5,724 bases of DNA from an uncultured Alphaproteobacteria bacterium (GCA_905233775.1 CAJOEB010000054.1:1-5724); one strand, 5' to 3'; shown: positions 1 to 5,668, counted from the first letter of the stretch. Notes: generated from the sequence alone by a model not told the origin. Numbers and translations are program-made.

Positions 1-432
1 ATAATCAATATTTTTGTGCTGAGAATATGCAGTTTTTCGCTGAAAGAATCGTTTGTCATCAGCGTATTACTTGGACATGTCGGAGAGTTTTCTTTCATGT
101 TAGCAGCGGCAGCAAGTAATGTCGGACTGATCAACGATTACGGTGTTAAATTTCTGGTCAGCTTAACTGCACTTAGTTTGTTCCTCAGTCCATTTTGGCT
201 AGTATTTGCGGAACGTTGTCGCACAATTACGGAAAATGTCAATATAAGTTCCGTATGGAGCTTTTCTCAAGTCGCTTTAGATAGAGAAACGAAAAAAATT
301 CGAAATATAACAGCTGATGTCATGAAGCTTTGTGGTCCGGCAGCTAATTCTGCATATAAAACGTTTCGTGAAATATTGGAAAAAGCCTTAGAAAAAATTT
401 CTAAGGGACGTGATATAACCAAAGATCGATAA
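1..432 (+). CDS. CPA2/Kef-type monovalent cation:proton antiporter, C-terminal part (5' truncated)
   Basis: This is the 3' end of a membrane antiporter that would exchange K+ or Na+ for protons at the inner membrane. The frame is open to base 1, so the start lies outside the window and the in-frame GTG at 16 is not a real start. The 143 visible residues contain two hydrophobic segments (about 18-39 and 49-70). The first carries the GHVGEFSFML motif (25-34), matching the conserved GEF stretch in a late transmembrane helix of Kef/CPA2 exchangers; the second ends in LSLFLSP, also typical. After this comes only about 70 residues of polar, Lys-rich tail. That is too short for the RCK/TrkA-N nucleotide-binding domain of KefB, KefC and YbaL, so this is a short-tailed member. 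The TAA stop (430-432) lies in the second copy of a 14-bp tandem duplication. Family call is fairly sure; substrate is unknown. Confidence 0.75.
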   Translation: MINIFVLRICSFSLKESFVISVLLGHVGEFSFMLAAAASNVGLINDYGVKFLVSLTALSLFLSPFWLVFAERCRTITENVNISSVWSFSQVALDRETKKIRNITADVMKLCGPAANSAYKTFREILEKALEKISKGRDITKDR

Positions 433-442
433 CCAAAGATTG
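415..442 (+). repeat. 14-bp tandem duplication across the antiporter stop codon
   Basis: ATAACCAAAGATCG (415-428) is followed at once by ATAACCAAAGATTG (429-442), 13 of 14 identical. The first copy is coding (Ile-Thr-Lys-Asp). Because 14 is not a multiple of 3, the second copy is read out of phase and supplies the present TAA at 430-432. With one copy only, the frame would end in TGA after the same Asp. The second copy runs into the -35 element proposed for ssb. Confidence 0.85.
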
Positions 443-468
443 AAGTTTTTTAATAAAAAATATAGAAT
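440..468 (+). promoter_or_regulatory. Candidate sigma70-type promoter for ssb
   Basis: A -35-like TTGAAG (440-445, 4 of 6 to consensus) and a -10-like TAGAAT (463-468, 5 of 6) are separated by exactly 17 bases. Transcription would start near 475, leaving a leader of about 20-25 bases before the ssb ATG. It is the best-spaced promoter candidate I found, but such matches are easy to find in AT-rich DNA, and there is no experimental support. Confidence 0.4.
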
Positions 469-497
469 AACCATGGCTGAAAGAGGAATTTTTAAGC

Positions 498-929
498 ATG
501 GCAGGTTCTATAAACAAAGTCATATTAGTTGGTAATCTCGGAAAAGACCCAGAAATACGCACAGCACAAGATGGTTCTAAGATCGCAAGCTTTTCTATTG
601 CTACATCCGATGTTTGGAAAGATAAAGTAAGCGGAGAAAGAAAAGATAAAACAGAATGGCATCGTATTGTTGTTTTTAACTCAAATCTTTGTGATATATG
701 CGAGAAATACTTACACAAGGGATCGAAAGTTTATATAGAAGGTCAGCTACAAACGCGTAAATGGCAGGATCAAACCGGAAACGACAGATATACGACGGAA
801 GTTGTTCTCGGTAAGTTCAGAGGTGAGTTAGCATTGTTAGATTCTAAAGGCGGAGCAGATGAAGGTACGGCTCCGGTTATGGATGATAAATCCGCCGCTA
901 TGATGGCAGATGACGATATTCCTTTTTAG
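498..929 (+). CDS. ssb: Single-stranded DNA-binding protein SSB
   Basis: SSB coats single-stranded DNA as a homotetramer at replication forks and repair sites, and recruits partner proteins through its C-terminal tip. The 143-residue product begins [19 protein letters not shown], the standard OB-fold start. Residues matching the E. coli DNA-stacking aromatics are Trp40, Trp54, Phe60 and Trp89 (E. coli Trp88); His55, the site of the E. coli ssb-1 mutation, is also present. The OB fold covers about 1-112. A short linker (about 113-137) with little Gly/Gln/Pro repetition follows, then the acidic tip DDDIPF at 138-143, intact. The linker is short compared with the 178-residue E. coli protein. The ATG at 498 is preceded by AGAGGA (482-487), a slightly distant ribosome binding site. 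The gene sits between the antiporter and gyrA, in an ssb-gyrA order known from alphaproteobacteria. Identification is secure. Confidence 0.97.
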   Translation: MAGSINKVILVGNLGKDPEIRTAQDGSKIASFSIATSDVWKDKVSGERKDKTEWHRIVVFNSNLCDICEKYLHKGSKVYIEGQLQTRKWQDQTGNDRYTTEVVLGKFRGELALLDSKGGADEGTAPVMDDKSAAMMADDDIPF

Positions 930-953
930 AAATCAAAAATAATAGGAATGCGA

Positions 954-981
954 TTTTTTTGAATAAATTTTTTTGAATAAA
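954..981 (+). repeat. Perfect 14-bp tandem duplication downstream of ssb
   Basis: TTTTTTTGAATAAA occurs twice head to tail (954-967 and 968-981) with no mismatch. The second copy supplies the TTGAAT of the weak promoter candidate for gyrA, and the first supplies one arm of the AT-only hairpin after ssb. The likely origin is replication slippage. Confidence 0.9.
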
Positions 982-1087
982 ATAATAAATGTAGTATGTA
1001 GTAGTGAAATTGATTAGGTAGGTATTAGGTATAGATAGATAAGGTATATCTATTATCAGATAGTTATTGCGACATAAATTTATTTTC

Positions 1088-1091
1088 GGAG
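1088..1091 (+). promoter_or_regulatory. Ribosome binding site that decides the gyrA start
   Basis: GGAG at 1088-1091 is the only Shine-Dalgarno-like sequence close upstream of gyrA. It lies 7 bases before GTG (1099) but only 4 before the adjacent in-frame TTG (1096). Spacing therefore favours GTG; no in-frame ATG is available near the conserved N terminus. Confidence 0.6.
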
Positions 1092-1098
1092 ATTTTTG

Positions 1099-3756
1099 GT
1101 GGAAACTGATAACAATAACCAGAATAGTCAGGATATAATTCCGGTTGCTATAGACGAGGAAATGCAAAAATCATACCTCGACTATGCCATGAGCGTCATA
1201 GTAGCACGCGCACTTCCTGATGTCAGAGATGGTTTAAAGCCTGTTCACAGACGTATCATATACAGCATGACAGAAAACGGTTATGACTATAATAAGCCGT
1301 TCAGAAAATCCGCTCGTATAGTCGGTGATGTTATCGGTAAATATCACCCGCACGGAGATGTTGCAATATATGAATCTATGGTTCGTATGGCTCAGCCATT
1401 TTCTATGCGTGAATGTCTCATTAACGGTCAAGGAAACTTCGGATCTATGGACGGCGACGGTGCAGCGGCTATGCGTTATACCGAAGCACGATTATCGAAA
1501 ATAGCCCATGCGCTTACCGAAGATTTATACAGTGATACAGTAGATTTTCAGCCGAACTACGATGAATCTTTGGAAGAACCGAAACTTCTTCCTGCACGTT
1601 TTCCGAACTTACTTGTGAATGGTGCAAACGGTATTGCTGTTGGTATGGCAACAAACGTTCCTACTCACAATCTCGGAGAAGTCGTCGACGCTTGTGTAAT
1701 GCTCATCGATAACCCTGATGCGACAATAGATGATCTTTTAACCGTAATACAAGGACCTGATTTTCCTACAGGCGGTATAATTCTCGGACGTGCAGGCATT
1801 ATCTCAGGATTTAAAACAGGGCGCGGATCGATTATCATTCGAGCAAAAACACATGTTGAGGAAATTCGTAAAGATCGTTATGCAATAGTTATGACCGAAG
1901 TACCGTATCAGGTCAATAAAGCACGGTTGATTGAAAAAATTGCGTCATATGTTAATGAAAAAGTGATCGAAGGCATATCTGATCTGCGAGATGAATCTGA
2001 CAGAGAAGGTGTACGAGTAGTCATCGAGCTAAAAAAAGACGCCAACAGCGACGTTGTTTTGAACCAATTATTCAGAAATACGCAAATGCAGGCATCGTTT
2101 GGCGTGAATATGCTGGCTTTGCACAATGGTCGTCCGAAATTGGTTAATCTTCTCGAGATTTTGAAGATATTTATCGAATTCAGAGAGGAAATAGTTGTTC
2201 GTAGAACACGATTTAATCTGAATAAAGCTCGTGATCGTGCACATATATTGATTGGTCTTGCGATTGCGGTCGCTAATATCGATGAAGTTGTAAGGATTAT
2301 CAAAACCAGTCAAGATCCCGGAACTGCGAAAACAACTCTTATGTCCATCGATTGGGAAGCAGAAGAAATTGCTCCTTTAATTTTCCTTGTAAATGATCCG
2401 AACAGCATTTATGTAGATGGAAAATGTCGTCTTACGGAAGTTCAGGCACAAGCTATACTCGATTTAAAACTGCAAAGATTAACTGGATTAGAAAGAACGA
2501 AAATATCCGATGAATTATCTGAATTATCAGTGCAAATAAAGGATTTCTTGGATATATTAAGTTCAAAAGATCGTGTATATCGTATAATTCGCGAAGAATT
2601 GATCAAAGTAAAAGAAGATTTTGCAACACCTCGCAAAACAGCAATAGAAGAAGCGGAAGCTGATCTTGAGGACGAAGATTTCATCCAAAAAGAAGATATG
2701 GTTGTTACAATCAGTAATACCGGATATATCAAACGTGTTCCGCTAAGTACATATCGAGCGCAAAAACGAGGCGGAAAAGGTCGTACGGGTATGGAAACGA
2801 AAGAGGAAGACTACGTCCATGATCTTTTTGTCGCAAATACACATACGCCTGTGTTATTCTTCTCGACTATTGGTATTGTGTATCAGATGAAAGTTTACAA
2901 AATCCCTCTTGCATCGCCGAAATCCAGAGGAAAAGCACTTGTAAACGTACTTCCGATCAAAGAAAACGAAGCGTTATCGACTGTTATGGCTCTTCCTGAT
3001 GAATCTGAGTGGGATAATTATGATATTGTTTTCGCGACATCGAAAGGTACTGTCAGACGTAACAAACTCTCGTATTTCGTTAATATAAAATCATCCGGAA
3101 AAATAGCAATGAAATTTACGGGAGACGAACGCCTGGTATCTGTTGCCCTCTGCAAAGAAGGTATGGATATTATGCTTGCTTCAAAGATGGGCAAATGCGT
3201 ACGCTTCCCTGTAAGTGATCTTCGTGTATTCCACAGCAAAAACTCGATCGGTGTTCGCGCGATGAAGTTAGTCGGAGATGATGAAGTTATATCTATGACT
3301 GTATTAAATAACGGCAGTTTGACACAAGAAGAGCGCGAAGAATACGTCAGATATGCTAATTGGCTCCGTAGAAGCAAGGAAGAAATGGTTCTTGATCAGG
3401 AAATGACTCCTCCGGCGAAATATGAGGAGATGAAAAACCTAGAGCAAATGCTTATTACGATCACAGAAAAAGGACTTGCAAAACGTACCTCGTCGTTTGA
3501 ATATAGGACGAGCGGACGCGGAGCTCAAGGCGTGAAAAATATCGATATGAACTCGAAAACAGGTAAGGTTGTAGCGGTATTTCCTGTTAATGATAATGAT
3601 GAAGTAATGCTTGTAACAGATTCCGGCAAATTGATACGCTGCCCTGTAGATAATATAAGAATTACGGGGAGGAGCGCGCAAGGAGTTATCTTGTTCCGTG
3701 TTGATCAAAATGAAAAAGTAGTTTCGGCAGTCAGATTAGTAGATGGTGAGAATTAA
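1099..3756 (+). CDS. gyrA: DNA gyrase subunit A
   Basis: GyrA pairs with GyrB in an A2B2 enzyme that cuts both DNA strands, passes a second duplex and uses ATP to introduce negative supercoils. The product is 885 residues from the preferred GTG (886 from TTG 1096). The N-terminal breakage-reunion domain covers about 20-515. KYHPHGD (81-87) precedes the quinolone pocket, and the catalytic tyrosine is Tyr127 in [10 protein letters not shown] (E. coli Tyr122). [19 protein letters not shown] and RDESDREG stretches are typical. The C-terminal pinwheel begins with GyrA-box QKRGGKG (555-561), which marks gyrase rather than topoisomerase IV ParC. Oddities: positions equal to E. coli Ser83 and Asp87 are Val88 and Glu92; about 45 extra charged residues (about 737-783) lie between late blades; and the protein ends at VDGEN without the long acidic tail of E. 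coli GyrA. The 3' end contains the ribosome binding site of the next gene. Confidence 0.98.
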   Translation: METDNNNQNSQDIIPVAIDEEMQKSYLDYAMSVIVARALPDVRDGLKPVHRRIIYSMTENGYDYNKPFRKSARIVGDVIGKYHPHGDVAIYESMVRMAQPFSMRECLINGQGNFGSMDGDGAAAMRYTEARLSKIAHALTEDLYSDTVDFQPNYDESLEEPKLLPARFPNLLVNGANGIAVGMATNVPTHNLGEVVDACVMLIDNPDATIDDLLTVIQGPDFPTGGIILGRAGIISGFKTGRGSIIIRAKTHVEEIRKDRYAIVMTEVPYQVNKARLIEKIASYVNEKVIEGISDLRDESDREGVRVVIELKKDANSDVVLNQLFRNTQMQASFGVNMLALHNGRPKLVNLLEILKIFIEFREEIVVRRTRFNLNKARDRAHILIGLAIAVANIDEVVRIIKTSQDPGTAKTTLMSIDWEAEEIAPLIFLVNDPNSIYVDGKCRLTEVQAQAILDLKLQRLTGLERTKISDELSELSVQIKDFLDILSSKDRVYRIIREELIKVKEDFATPRKTAIEEAEADLEDEDFIQKEDMVVTISNTGYIKRVPLSTYRAQKRGGKGRTGMETKEEDYVHDLFVANTHTPVLFFSTIGIVYQMKVYKIPLASPKSRGKALVNVLPIKENEALSTVMALPDESEWDNYDIVFATSKGTVRRNKLSYFVNIKSSGKIAMKFTGDERLVSVALCKEGMDIMLASKMGKCVRFPVSDLRVFHSKNSIGVRAMKLVGDDEVISMTVLNNGSLTQEEREEYVRYANWLRRSKEEMVLDQEMTPPAKYEEMKNLEQMLITITEKGLAKRTSSFEYRTSGRGAQGVKNIDMNSKTGKVVAVFPVNDNDEVMLVTDSGKLIRCPVDNIRITGRSAQGVILFRVDQNEKVVSAVRLVDGEN
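3745..3750 (+). promoter_or_regulatory. Ribosome binding site of the ABC ATPase gene inside the gyrA 3' end
   Basis: GGTGAG at 3745-3750 lies 8 bases before the ATG at 3759 and is made from the last sense codons of gyrA (Gly-Glu-Asn). Ribosomes finishing gyrA would uncover this site and stop 2 bases from the new start, an arrangement suited to translational coupling. Confidence 0.6.
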
Positions 3757-3758
3757 GT

Positions 3759-4874
3759 ATGGCATCCATAGTACTGGAGAATGTTAGTAAGTCTTTCAAA
3801 GACAGCGAAATCATAAAGAATGTCAATCTAACCATAGAAGATGGTAAGTGTACAGTACTGGTAGGACCATCAGGATGCGGAAAATCAACTTTGCTGCGAC
3901 TTATATGTGGTCTTGAGGAGATTACCTCCGGCGATATTTTCATAGGCGATCGGTTGGTAAATGATGTACCTCCGGCAAGCAGAGGATTGGCAATGGTATT
4001 CCAAACATATGCTTTATATCCGCATATGACAGTGTTTGAAAATATGGCATTTGCTCTCAAAGTACGCAAACACAAGAAAGCCGAAATAGAAGAACGAGTG
4101 ACCAAAGCGGCTCGAACGTTGAAAATCGACCACTTATTGGATAGAAAACCAAAGGAGCTTTCAGGCGGACAGCGTCAGCGTGTAGCAATTGGCAGAGCAA
4201 TTGTACGCAATCCGTTCGCATTTTTATTTGACGAGCCACTTTCAAACCTCGATACGGCACTGCGTTGTCAAATGCGCTATGAACTTGCGAAACTCAAGGA
4301 GCAGCTGCAGACTACGATGGTATACGTCACACATGACCAAGCGGAAGCAATGACGCTCGCAGATAAAATAGTTGTCATGAGAGACGGCATAATCGAACAA
4401 GAAGGTTCTCCGCTCGAGTTATATACATCTCCCGTAAATGTTTTTGTCGCGAAATTTATCGGATCAAGCGAAATGAACATTCTGGATATGATGTTTGTTC
4501 AGCAAAGCGAAAGAATGGCTGTATTTAAACTGATTACTGAGGAAGAAATAACATTTAATCGTAGAGCTGATTTTACGTTTAATCCTGATAGTCGTTATTT
4601 TCTTGGTATTCGTCCTGAAGATATTGAAGTTATTGCACCTGATAGCATGTTTTTCGGCAATAAAATCAATGGAACGGTAGTTTTATCCGAAAACCTCGGA
4701 GGAGAAGGATTTATTCACGTAGCATTAGCAGATGGAACACAAATTTCGGTAAAATCAAAGAATTTTAACGTAAAACCCGGAGACGCAGTAAAACTTGGAT
4801 TTCCATATGAGAAGTGCTATCTATTCGATAAAAATTTAAAGACAATCTGGGGACAGGAAGTTATTACCAAATAA
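3759..4874 (+). CDS. ugpC: ABC importer ATP-binding protein, UgpC/MalK type (CUT1)
   Basis: This is the cytoplasmic ATPase of a CUT1 ABC importer, the family that takes up sugars or glycerol 3-phosphate. The 371 residues match the usual MalK/UgpC length. All motifs are intact: Walker A GPSGCGKST (36-44), Q-loop Gln82 in VFQTYALYPHMTV, signature LSGGQ (134-138), Walker B ending FLFDEP (155-160), D-loop SNLD (162-165) and switch His192 in VTHDQAEAMTLAD. A C-terminal OB/TOBE-type regulatory region follows, with GIRPEDIE at 283-290 as in MalK. The start 2 bases after the gyrA stop and the ribosome binding site inside gyrA point to coupling. No permease or binding-protein gene is in the window, so it is an orphan ATPase here that may serve permeases encoded elsewhere. 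The NVFVAKFIGSSEMN stretch favours UgpC-like naming, but the substrate cannot be read from the sequence. Confidence 0.88.
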   Translation: MASIVLENVSKSFKDSEIIKNVNLTIEDGKCTVLVGPSGCGKSTLLRLICGLEEITSGDIFIGDRLVNDVPPASRGLAMVFQTYALYPHMTVFENMAFALKVRKHKKAEIEERVTKAARTLKIDHLLDRKPKELSGGQRQRVAIGRAIVRNPFAFLFDEPLSNLDTALRCQMRYELAKLKEQLQTTMVYVTHDQAEAMTLADKIVVMRDGIIEQEGSPLELYTSPVNVFVAKFIGSSEMNILDMMFVQQSERMAVFKLITEEEITFNRRADFTFNPDSRYFLGIRPEDIEVIAPDSMFFGNKINGTVVLSENLGGEGFIHVALADGTQISVKSKNFNVKPGDAVKLGFPYEKCYLFDKNLKTIWGQEVITK

Positions 4875-4880
4875 AAAAGG

Positions 4881-4927
4881 GTATATAAATGCATATTGTT
4901 ATTATATGCGTATTTCCTATTATATAC
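4881..4927 (+). other. Stem-loop just downstream of ugpC
   Basis: An outer arm GTATATA (4881-4887) matches TATATAC (4921-4927). Inside it ATGCATAT (4889-4896) pairs with ATATGCGT (4904-4911) with one G-T pair and a 7-base loop. The structure begins 6 bases after the ugpC stop, so a 3'-end processing or termination role is possible. There is no T-run after it and few G-C pairs, so it is not a canonical intrinsic terminator. Confidence 0.35.
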
Positions 4928-5007
4928 GTACTTTGCTGAATAAAATAATACATTATTCAAAAAATAGAGTTTTTGCGAAAGTTATTTCTAGTTATTTTTA
5001 TTTCCTG

Positions 5008-5031
5008 TTATTTTCAGCATTATTTTCAGCT
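5008..5031 (+). repeat. 12-bp tandem pair TTATTTTCAGCW
   Basis: TTATTTTCAGCA (5008-5019) is followed by TTATTTTCAGCT (5020-5031), 11 of 12 identical. Either copy's ATTTTCAG can pair with CTGAAAAT at 5049-5056, giving alternative hairpins. The surrounding 4981-5045 is pyrimidine-rich on this strand with repeated GTTATTT. Confidence 0.8.
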
Positions 5032-5190
5032 TCTGTTATTTTTCCCTCCTGAAAATCAAAGGTTTCAAGAAATGCGGTTTTCGATTGTCGTAAGAGCTTT
5101 AATGAAATCATAATGCCAGTGTATTCAATATATAAATATAATGAAATCTACTGAATGTAATCTAAATGCATTTATAGCTTAACATAATAT

Positions 5191-5210
5191 TCGTAATATA
5201 TCGTAATATA
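5191..5210 (+). repeat. Perfect 10-bp tandem duplication
   Basis: TCGTAATATA occurs twice head to tail (5191-5200, 5201-5210) with no mismatch, in a very AT-rich stretch. Confidence 0.85.
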
Positions 5211-5292
5211 ATTAATCAGCGTGTAATTAAAACCATAACCAGTGTACAATCGCCAACAGCAAAATAATTCAGCATATTATTAATATTAGATT

Positions 5293-5410
5293 TAGATGTC
5301 TTGTAAAAGCCAAAAAGTCTTGCAAAAGCCAAAAACGACATTTTTTGAAAAACTAATTCTCAAGGAATAAGGAATATAAATATCCAAAAACTATTTTAGC
5401 AAGACATCTA
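5293..5410. repeat. 16-bp inverted repeat with one bulge
   Basis: TAGATGTCTTGTAAAA (5293-5308) is the reverse complement of TTTTACAAGACATCTA; the segment 5394-5410 has this sequence with a single extra G at 5399. The arms are 85 bases apart. The right arm can also pair with the second copy of the 19-bp tandem unit (GTCTTGC at 5317-5323 with GCAAGAC at 5399-5405), so two mutually exclusive stems are possible. Confidence 0.75.
5298..5335 (+). repeat. 19-bp tandem pair
   Basis: GTCTTGTAAAAGCCAAAAA (5298-5316) is followed directly by the same 19 bases with one change, T to C at the seventh position (5317-5335). A third, inverted copy of the core lies at 5541-5558: GCTTTTACAAGA (5547-5558) is the exact reverse complement of 5299-5310, and the T-run before it matches the A-run of the unit with a one-base gap. 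A degraded direct relative may be TTAGATCTCTTACGAAAG at 5451-5468 (14 of 18 to 5292-5309). Confidence 0.85.
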
Positions 5411-5485
5411 TTAGCTAACGTGTTCTGAATATACCGTTATTCGACAAACATTAGATCTCTTACGAAAGTATCTTTCAAGTATTTT

Positions 5486-5537
5486 TGATTTATAACAGTT
5501 ATAACAATGATTTATAACAATCAGGTGATTTAAAACA
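5486..5537 (+). repeat. Three-copy TGATTTATAACA direct repeat
   Basis: TGATTTATAACA occurs at 5486-5497 and 5508-5519 exactly, and once more as TGATTTAAAACA (5526-5537, 11 of 12). Start-to-start distances are 22 and 18 bases. GTTATAACAA (5498-5507) between the first two resembles the same core. The array looks like a set of protein-binding sites, but no recogniser is known. Confidence 0.75.
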
Positions 5538-5546
5538 CCATTTTTT
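5524..5546 (+). terminator. Weak intrinsic terminator candidate
   Basis: GGTG (5524-5527) pairs with CACC (5536-5539) around an 8-base AT loop, and six T residues follow at 5541-5546. The G-C stem is only four pairs, and no gene ends just upstream, so this may simply be part of the repeat array that overlaps it. Confidence 0.22.
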
Positions 5547-5575
5547 GCTTTTACAAGAGATATATTATAAAGCAC

Positions 5576-5668
5576 GCGAAAGTCATCGAAGATAGAATTT
5601 TTGAGACTCTGATTATTATTATGAACTAAAAATTATCATAGTCTAAAAAACTACCAAATGACTTTCGC
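5576..5668. repeat. 93-base imperfect palindrome (long hairpin)
   Basis: GCGAAAGTCAT (5576-5586) is the exact reverse complement of ATGACTTTCGC (5658-5668). Inside, after an internal loop, TAG (5593-5595) pairs with CTA (5651-5653), TTTTT (5598-5602) with AAAAA (5646-5650), and AGACTCTGAT (5604-5613) with ATCATAGTCT (5635-5644; 9 of 10), and pairing continues with mismatches to a loop near 5622-5626. Such a nearly continuous hairpin is typical of palindromic repeat elements or structured RNAs. No T-run follows, so it is not an intrinsic terminator. Confidence 0.7.

Larger units (their letters stand above)
930..1098 (+). promoter_or_regulatory. AT-rich ssb-gyrA spacer and gyrA leader
   Basis: This spacer should contain the 3' end of the ssb transcript and the gyrA promoter and leader. 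TCAAAAA (933-939) can pair with TTTTTGA (956-962) ahead of further T-runs, but the stem has almost no G+C, so it is at best a weak terminator. A possible promoter is TTGAAT (973-978) with TATGTA (995-1000), 16 bases apart; this is weak. ATTAGGTA occurs twice (1013-1020 and 1024-1031). ATAGATA (1035-1041) pairs perfectly with TATCTAT (1047-1053). The CTAT of that second arm (1050-1053) could instead pair with ATAG at 1060-1063, so the two small hairpins exclude each other. No known riboswitch is recognisable. Confidence 0.4.

Noticed and set aside
473..535. ATG at 473 opening a 20-codon frame that overlaps the ssb start in another phase
   Set aside because: No ribosome binding site before it, it lies at or upstream of the start predicted from the ssb promoter, and the codons overlap the well-conserved ssb N terminus.
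401..718. 105-codon minus-strand frame opposite ssb
   Set aside because: It is the complement of conserved ssb codons; the product has no recognisable domain.
898..1167. 89-codon minus-strand frame over the ssb-gyrA spacer
   Set aside because: Much of its length is AT-rich spacer read as Ile/Tyr/Asn/Lys codons, and both ends run into real genes on the other strand.
1908..2303. 131-codon minus-strand frame, and shorter minus-strand frames, opposite gyrA
   Set aside because: They are shadows of strongly conserved gyrA coding sequence, Ser/Ile/Leu-rich with no family resemblance.
1096..3756. Topoisomerase IV subunit A (parC) instead of gyrA
   Set aside because: The GyrA-box QKRGGKG and a full-length pinwheel C-terminal domain are present, and the close match to E. 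coli GyrA throughout the N-terminal domain decides for gyrase.
3731..4105. 124-codon minus-strand frame opposite the ABC ATPase start
   Set aside because: It covers the Walker A and Q-loop codons of the real gene and has no independent support.
5141..5182. 13-codon plus-strand frame starting ATGAAATCT
   Set aside because: Very short, without a ribosome binding site, and its start is part of a TAATGAAATC direct repeat (5100-5109 and 5139-5148).
5298..5335. CRISPR-like direct repeat
   Set aside because: The two 19-bp copies are directly adjacent with no spacer, and there are no further regularly spaced copies or cas genes.
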